Shown here: piece after piece, positions 1-5,219 of the stretch | Numbering within the stretch: position 1 is the stretch's first letter | How the letters are laid out: each line of letters starts with the position of its first letter | NCBI GenBank assembly: GCA_903861055.1 | Contig: CAIOSU010000217.1 | Span: 1 to 5,219, forward strand | Origin: an uncultured bacterium | Lineage (GTDB): Bacteria; Bacteroidota; Bacteroidia; Chitinophagales; CAIOSU01 | Direction: 5' to 3' | Length of the DNA stretch: 5,219 bases | Notes under the pieces: generated by a model | Told to the model about the DNA's origin: nothing | Databases searched by the model: none | The model's input: the letters and a program-made list of their open reading frames with translations, nothing else | Translations under genes and position numbers: made by a program

Positions 1-111
1 ACGTTAATAGCCTCCTTGTTTGCCAACCTGCTGCTGTTACCCGCACTGTTGCTCACATTTGATAGGGTGCCAAAGAGAAAGAGGCATTTGATAGATAAGG
101 TGGTAAAGTAG
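1..111 (+). CDS. C-terminal end of a membrane protein, probably RND/MMPL-type exporter (partial)
   Basis: Frame 1 is open from the window edge to a TAG at 109-111, giving the last 36 residues of a protein whose start lies outside. The visible part is a hydrophobic helix (about residues 2-20, with the stretch FANLLLLPALLLTFDR) followed by a short basic tail (VPKRKRH...). An N-L-L-L-L-P-A-L-L-L pattern running into a charged cytoplasmic tail is how the last transmembrane helix of RND-superfamily (MMPL-like) exporters of Bacteroidota usually ends, so I read it as that family. This rests on resemblance of a very short piece; another multi-pass membrane protein is possible. It points the same way as ileS but is separated from it by 281 bases, so it is probably a different transcription unit. 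No clear terminator follows it; a 5-bp AT-only inverted repeat (160-164/170-174) is too weak to call. Confidence 0.6.
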   Translation, partial: TLIASLFANLLLLPALLLTFDRVPKRKRHLIDKVVK

Positions 112-235
112 ATTGTTGGAAATTGATGATTGTTGTGTAAATCGTTTCATTTATTGTCGAATTTGTATAAAATTGATTGATGCAGGCATTAAAGGGCTAG
201 AAGTAAAAAACTGAGAAAATCTGTAATTACACCCC

Positions 236-266
236 TTTCATATCTCCCTAAGCAGCGTTATCTTTA
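236..266 (+). promoter_or_regulatory. candidate Bacteroidota-type promoter for the ileS operon
   Basis: TTTC at 236-239 and TATCTTTA at 259-266 are separated by 19 bases. Bacteroidota primary-sigma promoters are known to use about TTTG, 19-21 bases, then TAnnTTTG; each element here differs from that consensus by its last base. Transcription would then start near 270-275, giving a leader of roughly 120 bases before ileS. It is the best match I found between 112 and 392, but such short AT-rich patterns arise by chance, and no transcript data support it. Confidence 0.35.
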
Positions 267-272
267 CACCAC

Positions 273-317
273 ATGAAACCCCAAGTATCCATATTCTCCT
301 TGATACGAATTAGCTGA
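273..317 (+). CDS. possible isoleucine-containing leader peptide upstream of ileS
   Basis: An ATG at 273 opens a 14-codon frame ending at TGA 315-317, reading MKPQVSIFSLIRIS. Three of its 14 residues, all in the second half, are isoleucine (codons ATA, ATA, ATT), and the next complete gene is isoleucyl-tRNA synthetase. A 9-bp hairpin begins at the base after the stop codon. This is the layout of a ribosome-mediated attenuation leader, for which the pheM peptide in front of E. coli pheST is a precedent for a tRNA-synthetase operon. Against it: the frame is very short, isoleucine is common in AT-rich random frames, no ribosome binding site is visible, and the predicted transcription start lies almost on the ATG. 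Whether it is translated is inference only. Confidence 0.25.
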   Translation: MKPQVSIFSLIRIS

Positions 318-342
318 GAGGCGTTTATCTAAAAAACGTCTC
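318..342 (+). promoter_or_regulatory. hairpin in the ileS 5' leader
   Basis: Bases 318-326 (GAGGCGTTT) pair with 334-342 (AAACGTCTC) to give nine continuous base pairs, one of them G-U (321 with 339), closing a 7-base loop. It starts directly after the stop of the small isoleucine-containing frame and ends 50 bases before the ileS start. No T-run follows at once (the next bases are GCCCATTTCCC), so it is not a standard intrinsic terminator. It may be a pause, attenuation or translation-control element, or a chance structure. Confidence 0.4.
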
Positions 343-392
343 GCCCATTTCCCGTGTGTTTCATATTTTCGCAATTCATTCCATCTATTCCA

Positions 393-3300
393 ATGAAAAA
401 TTACCCCGAACATAAGGGCCTTAACCTGCCCGAGATAGATAAAGCCGTATTAAAATTTTGGCAAGACGAGAAGGTTTTTGAACGCAGCGTAACCAATCGC
501 AAAGGCTCTCCAAACTTTGTGTTTTATGAAGGGCCACCATCTGCTAATGGCATGCCAGGTATTCACCACGTTATGTCGCGCACCATTAAGGATTTGTTTT
601 GCCGTTACAAAACCCTAAAAGGCTTTAAAGTAGACCGCAAAGGTGGATGGGATACCCATGGCTTGCCCGTGGAGTTGGGCGTGGAGAAACAGTTGGGTAT
701 TACAAAAGACGATATTGGGGTAAAAATATCGGTGGCCGACTACAACGATGCTTGCCGTAAAGATGTAATGAAGTTTACCGAATCGTGGGACCGATTGACC
801 CAGAATATGGGCTATTGGGTTGATTTGGATGACCCGTACATTACCTACAAGCCCGATTACATGGAGACCCTGTGGTGGATACTGAAGGAGCTGTACAAAA
901 AAGACCTGCTATACAAAGGTTACACCATACAGCCATACAGCCCAGCTGCAGGTACGGGACTTAGCTCGCATGAGCTAAACTTGCCTGGTTGTTATAAGAA
1001 TGTGAAAGACACTTCGGCTGTGGCGCAGTTTAAGGTAGTGAGGAATGAAAATTCAGAGCGTTTGTATAGTGCTGCCAGCGAACAACTATACTTTTTGGCA
1101 TGGACCACCACGCCGTGGACCCTCCCAAGCAATACTGCTTTGGCCGTTGGCGGAAACGTGACTTATTTGAAGGTTAAAACCTTTAATCCTTACACGTACC
1201 AGCCCGTTTCGGTTGTTTTAGCTAAAGAGCTTTTTGGTAAATACTTTAAGGCTGATAATGCCAGCCTAACATTGGAAAGCTATGAAGCCGGGCAAAAAGA
1301 ACTGCCTTATGAGATAGCACTGGAGTTGACTGGCAAAGACCTTGCAGGCATCCGCTACGAGCAGCTATTGCCTTATGCCCAGCCTACCGATGGCGATGCA
1401 TTCCGGGTTATTATTGGCGACTTTGTAACCACCGAAGACGGAACGGGTATAGTGCATATAGCCCCTAGCTTTGGTGCCGACGATATGCGTGTAGCCAAGC
1501 AAAATGGCATTGGTAGCCTTACTTTGGTAAACAAACAAGGCCGTTTTACCGCCGAGGTAACCGACCTTGCTGGCGAATATGTAAAGGCCGACTACTATAC
1601 TACCGAAGAACTGGAGCAAGAGCTTGCACGCCAAAAAGCGAAGTATACCGAAATAGCGCTTACCAAATACATGAGCGCCGACGAGCAGATTACCTATCGC
1701 TTGAAGCTAGATAACAAAGCCTTTAAGGTAGAAAAATACGAGCACAACTACCCACACTGCTGGCGCACCGATAAGCCTGTGCTATATTACCCATTAGATA
1801 GCTGGTTCATTCGCACCACGGCCGTGAAAGACCGCTTGGTGGAGCTAAATAAAACCATCAACTGGAAGCCTGCTGCCACCGGTACAGGACGTTTTGGTAA
1901 TTGGCTAGAAAACCTGGTTGACTGGAACTTGAGCCGAAGTCGCTATTGGGGCACCCCATTGCCTATTTGGCGCACCGAGGATGGCACCGAGGAAATGTGC
2001 ATTGGTTCGGTAGCAGAACTGCGTGCAGAAGCTGACAAAGCCGTTGCTGCTGGTTTTATGGATAAAACATTGCCTGCTGAGCTTGACTTGCATAAGCCGT
2101 ATGTAGATGATGTAGTATTGGTATCGCCATCGGGCAAACCGATGCACCGCGAGGCCGATTTGATTGACGTGTGGTTTGAGAGCGGCGCCATGCCTTATGC
2201 GCAATGGCACTATCCGTTTGAAAATGTAGAGACATTCAAAAACAGTTTCCCTGCCGATTTTATAAGCGAAGGTGTTGATCAAACCCGTGGCTGGTTCTTT
2301 ACCTTGCATGTATTGGGTACGTTATTGTTCGATTCGGTTGCGTACAAAAATGTGGTTTCCAACGGCCTTGTGCTGGATAAGGAAGGCAATAAAATGAGCA
2401 AGCGTTTAGGTAATACCATCGATCCATTTGCTACTATTGAGCAATATGGCGCCGATGCAACGCGCTGGTACATGATGAGCAATGCCCAGCCGTGGGACAA
2501 TCTGAAATTTGATATTGCCGGCATCGGAGAAACGCAACGCAAATTCTTCGGAACGCTATACAATACCTATGCTTTCTTTAGCCTGTATGCCAATATTGAT
2601 GGCTTTGTGCTGGACGAGCAGAATGTAACCCCAGTAAAAGACCGCAAGGAAATTGACCGTTGGATAATATCTAAACTGCACAGTTTGGTGCGCGAAGTAG
2701 ATGCCAACTATGCCGATTACGAGCCTACCAAAGCCGCCAGGTTAATTCAAGATTTTGTAGACCAGCACTTAAGTAACTGGTACGTGCGGTTGTGTCGCAA
2801 ACGTTTCTGGCGTGGCGAAATGAGCGCCGATAAAAAGGCCGCTTACGAAACATTGTTTGAGTGCCTATTAGTTACCGCGCAATTGATAAGCCCCATTGCG
2901 CCTTTCTTTGGCGAGTGGCTGTATAAGAACTTAACCGATAGCATCCGCGAGAAGGCGAAAGCATTAGGTAGTGCGTTGCAATTCGATTCGGTGCACCTGA
3001 CTGCATTCATCACTCCAGATGCTGCTGTATTGGACTTGGACTTAGAAACCTCCATGCAAATGGCCCAAGATGCTTCGTCGTTGGTACTTTCATTGCGCAA
3101 AAAGGAGAACATCCGGGTACGTCAGCCTTTGCAACGCATATTGGTGCCAGTATTAAACGATGCTTTCGAAGAACACTTCAAGCGCATTGAGAGTTTGGTA
3201 TTGGCCGAAGTGAACATAAAAGAGGTACAATACATCCGCGATACAGACGGGTTCATCAAAAAGAGAATAAAGCCAAATTTTAAATCATTGGGCAGCAAGC

Positions 3301-3782
3301 TGGGTCCTAAAATGAAGGATGTAAGCAATGCGGTAAATGCCTTTACCCAAGAAGACATCTCGAAAATTGAGCGCGACGGAAAGTACACTTTGCCTGTTGG
3401 CGACGGAATGTTTGATTTGTTGCTTGCCGATGTGGAAATAAGCAGCGAAGACATTCCAGGTTGGTTGGTAGCTTCGCAGGGTAATATTACGGTAGCTTTG
3501 GACATTACCATAACCGATGATTTGCGCAACGAAGGTAATGCCCGTGAGTTGGTAAACCGGATACAGAACCTACGTAAAGACAAGGATTTTAATGTTACTG
3601 ACCGCATTAAGGTTGTGGTTGAAAGCCAAGCCGAAATCGATAATGCCATAGTTAATTTTAAAGATTATATTTGCACGGAAGTTTTGGCCGAGGAACTTTC
3701 TTTGGGCAGTAACCTTTCTGATGCCGACACCGTAGAGGTAAATGGCATAGAACTTAAAGTGCTGATTGAAAAAATAAGGTAA
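393..3782 (+). CDS. ileS: isoleucyl-tRNA synthetase, eukaryote-like type (IleRS2-like)
   Basis: Cytoplasmic class I synthetase of 1129 residues that joins isoleucine to tRNA-Ile using ATP and removes mischarged valine. In order: catalytic core with YEGPPSANG (45-53) and the signature GIHH (56-59); the CP1 editing domain with WTTTPWTLPSNTAL (237-250) and GTGIVHIAPSFGADD (350-364), whose second Asp (364) aligns with the known editing aspartate; HCWR (455-458); GVDQTRGW (627-634); KMSKR (667-671); and the anticodon-binding domain with SNWYVRLCRKRFW (794-806). The C-terminal part (KPNFK at 960-964, DLRNEGNARELVNRI near 1043) replaces the zinc-binding tail of E. coli-type enzymes. Start: an in-frame ATG at 354 would add 13 residues (MCFIFSQF...), but homologues begin like MKNYPEHKGLNLP, so I chose 393. 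No Shine-Dalgarno is visible, which is usual in Bacteroidota. The stop is 2 bases before the next gene. The GIHH signature differs from the classical HxGH (see findings). Confidence 0.97.
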   Translation: MKNYPEHKGLNLPEIDKAVLKFWQDEKVFERSVTNRKGSPNFVFYEGPPSANGMPGIHHVMSRTIKDLFCRYKTLKGFKVDRKGGWDTHGLPVELGVEKQLGITKDDIGVKISVADYNDACRKDVMKFTESWDRLTQNMGYWVDLDDPYITYKPDYMETLWWILKELYKKDLLYKGYTIQPYSPAAGTGLSSHELNLPGCYKNVKDTSAVAQFKVVRNENSERLYSAASEQLYFLAWTTTPWTLPSNTALAVGGNVTYLKVKTFNPYTYQPVSVVLAKELFGKYFKADNASLTLESYEAGQKELPYEIALELTGKDLAGIRYEQLLPYAQPTDGDAFRVIIGDFVTTEDGTGIVHIAPSFGADDMRVAKQNGIGSLTLVNKQGRFTAEVTDLAGEYVKADYYTTEELEQELARQKAKYTEIALTKYMSADEQITYRLKLDNKAFKVEKYEHNYPHCWRTDKPVLYYPLDSWFIRTTAVKDRLVELNKTINWKPAATGTGRFGNWLENLVDWNLSRSRYWGTPLPIWRTEDGTEEMCIGSVAELRAEADKAVAAGFMDKTLPAELDLHKPYVDDVVLVSPSGKPMHREADLIDVWFESGAMPYAQWHYPFENVETFKNSFPADFISEGVDQTRGWFFTLHVLGTLLFDSVAYKNVVSNGLVLDKEGNKMSKRLGNTIDPFATIEQYGADATRWYMMSNAQPWDNLKFDIAGIGETQRKFFGTLYNTYAFFSLYANIDGFVLDEQNVTPVKDRKEIDRWIISKLHSLVREVDANYADYEPTKAARLIQDFVDQHLSNWYVRLCRKRFWRGEMSADKKAAYETLFECLLVTAQLISPIAPFFGEWLYKNLTDSIREKAKALGSALQFDSVHLTAFITPDAAVLDLDLETSMQMAQDASSLVLSLRKKENIRVRQPLQRILVPVLNDAFEEHFKRIESLVLAEVNIKEVQYIRDTDGFIKKRIKPNFKSLGSKLGPKMKDVSNAVNAFTQEDISKIERDGKYTLPVGDGMFDLLLADVEISSEDIPGWLVASQGNITVALDITITDDLRNEGNARELVNRIQNLRKDKDFNVTDRIKVVVESQAEIDNAIVNFKDYICTEVLAEELSLGSNLSDADTVEVNGIELKVLIEKIR

Positions 3783-3784
3783 AA

Positions 3785-4171
3785 ATGTCTGACAACAAGG
3801 AAAAATCTCGTTACAGCGACGCCGAACTCCAAGAGTTCAAGGAGTTGATTACCGATAAGTTGGAAAACTCACGTAGCGAACTGAAATATTTGCAAGAGCA
3901 AATAAACCGTTCTGGCGATATGGGCGACGATTCAGACACCAGGTTTTCGGGCTTGGAGGATGGTTCGGCCACTATGGAGCGCGAGTATTTGAACCAAATG
4001 GCCAGCCGCCAAATTCAATATATTCAACATTTAGAGAAGGCCTTGATTCGTATTGAGAACAAAACATACGGCATTTGCCGCGATACAGGTAAGCTTATCA
4101 GTGCAGAGCGTTTGCGCGCTGTGCCACATGCTACTTTAAGTATCGAAGCCAAAAAAGCACAGAATAAATAA
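3785..4171 (+). CDS. DksA/TraR-family regulator lacking the zinc-finger cysteines
   Basis: A 128-residue protein of the DksA/TraR family, whose members bind in the secondary channel of RNA polymerase and adjust initiation, often with ppGpp. Two helical stretches (about 10-42 and 63-95) would form the coiled coil, with an acidic tip between them (D45, D48, D49, D51, E58, D59). The exact DxxDxA tip motif of E. coli DksA is not recognisable. The C-terminal finger keeps the family frame YGICRDTGK...ERLRAVPHATLSIEAK. Only the first of the four zinc-binding cysteines remains (C98); the others are T101, S119 and A122. This resembles zinc-independent DksA variants such as Pseudomonas DksA2, and from memory is normal for the Bacteroidota protein at this locus. 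It starts 2 bases after ileS; AAGG at 3776-3779, inside the end of ileS, is 5 bases from the ATG and could serve as a weak Shine-Dalgarno. The family is sure; the target genes are unknown. Confidence 0.93.
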   Translation: MSDNKEKSRYSDAELQEFKELITDKLENSRSELKYLQEQINRSGDMGDDSDTRFSGLEDGSATMEREYLNQMASRQIQYIQHLEKALIRIENKTYGICRDTGKLISAERLRAVPHATLSIEAKKAQNK

Positions 4172-4172
4172 C

Positions 4173-4832
4173 GTGTTGTACAAGTACCGTTTACCCATCA
4201 TTATTGCATTCTTGGTGCTGTTTTTCGACCAGGCACTAAAGTTTTATATAAAACTTAATTTCTACCATGGTGAAGAGTATGAGGTTTTTGGCGAAGCCTT
4301 CAAGCTTTATTTTGTTGAGAATGAAGGTATGGCTTTCGGTTGGAAACTGGACGGTGTATACGGCAAAATTATTCTTACTACCTTTCGCATTGCCGCAGTT
4401 TGTTTTATAGGCTATTACTTATACGTCCTCACCAACAAAAAGGCTGCAAGGGGTTTGATTGTCAGCATCTCGCTGATATTGGCTGGTGCGCTAGGCAATA
4501 TTATTGATAGCGTTTTTTATGGCGTTATTTTCTCTGCCAGCTCACACACCACTACCGAACTAGCGCAGCTTTTCCCTGCCGAAGGTGGTTATGCTCCTTG
4601 GTTGCACGGTAAGGTGGTCGATATGCTTTCGTTCAATTTATTTACGGTTAATATTCCCCATGCTATTCCCTTTTTAGGCGGTAAATCGTTTACTTTTTTT
4701 GGCCCTATTTTTAACATTGCCGATGCCGCTATTACGGGAGGGGTAATATTGATACTCATTTTCCAGAAGCGTTTTTTTAAGGAAGACGAAGAATTGGATG
4801 GAGAGATTGTTGAAACTTCCCCTGTAATATAA
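4173..4832 (+). CDS. lspA: lipoprotein signal peptidase (signal peptidase II)
   Basis: An inner-membrane aspartic protease that cuts the signal peptide from diacylglyceryl-modified prolipoproteins; target of globomycin. The 219 residues show four hydrophobic segments (about 7-27, 66-86, 94-118, 178-198) and the family motifs: DQALK (19-23), VENEGMAFG (48-56), GALGNIID (105-112), VVDML (148-152) and FNIADAAI (180-187). By alignment with Pseudomonas LspA the catalytic pair is D150 and D184. The segment from D112 to D150 is much longer than in Proteobacteria, as is common in Bacteroidota. The cytoplasmic tail is acidic (KEDEELDGEIVETSPVI). No ATG fits: an in-frame TAA lies upstream at 4137-4139 and the next Met is residue 53, after the first motifs. 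The start is therefore GTG 4173 or the adjacent TTG 4176. With GTG, only 1 base separates it from the previous stop, suggesting translational coupling. The frame continues past the TAA (see next entry). Confidence 0.95.
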   Translation: MLYKYRLPIIIAFLVLFFDQALKFYIKLNFYHGEEYEVFGEAFKLYFVENEGMAFGWKLDGVYGKIILTTFRIAAVCFIGYYLYVLTNKKAARGLIVSISLILAGALGNIIDSVFYGVIFSASSHTTTELAQLFPAEGGYAPWLHGKVVDMLSFNLFTVNIPHAIPFLGGKSFTFFGPIFNIADAAITGGVILILIFQKRFFKEDEELDGEIVETSPVI

Positions 4833-4973
4833 ATTGCGCCCGAACCGGTACAAGAAGCGGCATCAACGCCCGTGAGCACTGGGCTTGCCGAGGAATCAGA
4901 ACCTTATGGCCCCCAGCCCACCAAGGCCGATGAAAGCGATGATACATCGCCAGACCGGATTAGTATTGGTTGA
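4833..4973 (+). other. in-frame continuation of the LspA acidic tail behind the TAA stop
   Basis: Directly after the lspA stop (4830-4832) the same frame stays open for 46 codons to a TGA at 4971-4973. The translation starts IAPEPVQEAASTPVSTG and goes on rich in Glu, Asp, Pro, Ser and Thr (EESEPYG..., KADESDDTSPD). Its composition matches the end of LspA just before the stop (EELDGEIVETSPVI), so together they read as one low-complexity acidic, proline-rich tail split by a TAA. The simplest reading is a single-base nonsense change (from CAA, GAA or AAA) that trimmed a dispensable tail. A sequencing error or stop-codon readthrough are alternatives. Frame +3 is also open for about 31 codons, so openness alone is not strong evidence. 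There is no start codon or ribosome site for a separate gene. Confidence 0.55.
4936..4950. terminator. short hairpin between convergent genes, possible weak terminator
   Basis: GCGATG (4936-4941) and CATCGC (4945-4950) form a perfect 6-bp inverted repeat around the 3-base loop ATA. It lies about 100 bases after the lspA stop and 26 bases past the stop of the minus-strand gene. Read on the minus strand it is followed by TTTC, a poor T-run; on the plus strand no T-run follows. Location suits a shared terminator, but the stem is short and it also lies inside the open tail frame of lspA, so it may be chance. Confidence 0.25.
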
Positions 4974-4975
4974 TT

Positions 4976-5219
4976 CTACTTGAGCGTGTAATTTACACCA
5001 GGGCCTAATCCGTGTCTTTCCACTAAATTCTTGTTGTATAGCTCTGAGAGGGCTCTCTTGATTGATAGAATAGGGATTCCTAATTTTTCGGAGATTTCTC
5101 CTGATTTACTACCAGGGTGATGCTCAATAAAAGTTAGTATTGCCTCAGCGCGAGCTGACAATCTAGACTCAATCCCATTTTGTGATAATTTTTGAAGTAA
5201 TTGTCCTTGAATTTTTAAT
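4976..5219 (-). CDS. C-terminal end of an unidentified protein with a winged-helix-like domain (partial)
   Basis: On the minus strand a frame is open from the right window edge (first full codon at 5218) to a TAG at 4978-4976, giving the last 80 residues. There is no ATG in this part; TTG at 5161 could be read as a start for a 61-residue protein, but the frame upstream continues without a stop, so a partial larger gene is more likely. After a helical stretch (LLQKLSQNGIESRLSARAEA) the sequence looks like a winged helix-turn-helix: AILTFIEHHPGSKSGEISEKLG, a recognition helix near IPILSIKRALSELYNKN, then LVERHGLGPGVNYTL as the wing. Such ends occur on Fic proteins, AlbA/Schlafen-type ATP-binding proteins and transcription regulators, and I cannot choose among them. 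It looks more AT-rich than lspA and converges on it, leaving only 2 bases to the end of the open lspA tail frame. Confidence 0.65.
   Translation of the reverse strand, partial: LKIQGQLLQKLSQNGIESRLSARAEAILTFIEHHPGSKSGEISEKLGIPILSIKRALSELYNKNLVERHGLGPGVNYTLK

Noticed and set aside
120..177. Repeated AAATTGAT at 120-127 and 170-177, exactly 50 bases apart
   Set aside because: Only 8 bases of low-complexity AT-rich sequence; expected by chance.
191..238. AAAGGG (191-196) and CCCTTT (233-238) inverted repeat
   Set aside because: Six base pairs across a 36-base loop, with no T-run; too weak to call a terminator or operator.
312..321. AGCTGAGAGG resembles the CTGAGA element of a TPP (thi-box) riboswitch
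   Set aside because: None of the other conserved TPP elements (an ACCC...AACCTGA-like half or the closing stem) follows, and ileS is not a thiamine gene.
354..392. Upstream ATG adding 13 residues (MCFIFSQFIPSIP) to IleS
   Set aside because: IleS proteins of this type start close to the KNYPEHKGLNLP block; the added residues look like translated leader, so ATG 393 is preferred.
273..392. T-box riboswitch in front of ileS
   Set aside because: The ATC in the hairpin loop could mimic a specifier codon, but there is no T-box sequence (TGGNACC-like bulge) or terminator, and T-boxes are essentially a Gram-positive device.
1365..3649. Open frames of 82-175 codons on the minus strand within ileS
   Set aside because: They overlap a well-supported synthetase gene, show no recognisable motifs and look like shadows of its codon usage.
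4589..4879. 96-codon minus-strand open frame over the end of lspA
   Set aside because: Antisense to conserved LspA motifs and without recognisable features.
4976..5161. A complete 61-residue minus-strand gene starting at TTG 5161
   Set aside because: The frame runs on without a stop to the window edge and the helical sequence continues, so it is better read as the end of a longer gene.

Overview
The window looks like chromosomal DNA of a Bacteroidota (Bacteroidetes) bacterium. The evidence is the order ileS, DksA/TraR-like gene, lspA, which I recall as a common Bacteroidota arrangement. Also consistent are the eukaryote-like long isoleucyl-tRNA synthetase, a DksA-like protein that has lost its zinc cysteines, a long-loop LspA, and start codons mostly without a clear Shine-Dalgarno sequence. 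I cannot name a genus.

Layout. Positions 1-111 hold the C-terminal end of a membrane protein, probably an RND/MMPL-type exporter. Positions 112-392 are non-coding apart from a possible regulatory leader for ileS. That leader comprises a Bacteroidota-like promoter (236-266), a 14-codon reading frame with three isoleucines (273-317) and, directly after its stop, a 9-bp hairpin (318-342). Positions 393-3782 encode isoleucyl-tRNA synthetase. After 2 bases comes a 128-residue DksA/TraR-family protein (3785-4171), and after 1 more base comes lspA, lipoprotein signal peptidase (4173-4832), with a non-ATG start. Past the lspA stop the same frame stays open for 46 more codons (4833-4973) and continues the acidic tail of LspA, as if a stop codon had interrupted it. 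Converging from the right on the minus strand is the C-terminal end of an unidentified protein with a winged-helix-like end (4976 to the window edge).

The three complete genes are packed so tightly that they almost certainly form one transcript. Their jobs are charging tRNA-Ile, a transcription-linked regulator that probably acts on RNA polymerase, and lipoprotein maturation in the inner membrane. No mobile element, CRISPR array, tRNA or rRNA is visible. The core is ordinary housekeeping DNA. The points worth a second look are the possible ileS attenuator, the swapped GIHH signature of IleS, the zinc-less DksA-like protein and the interrupted LspA tail.
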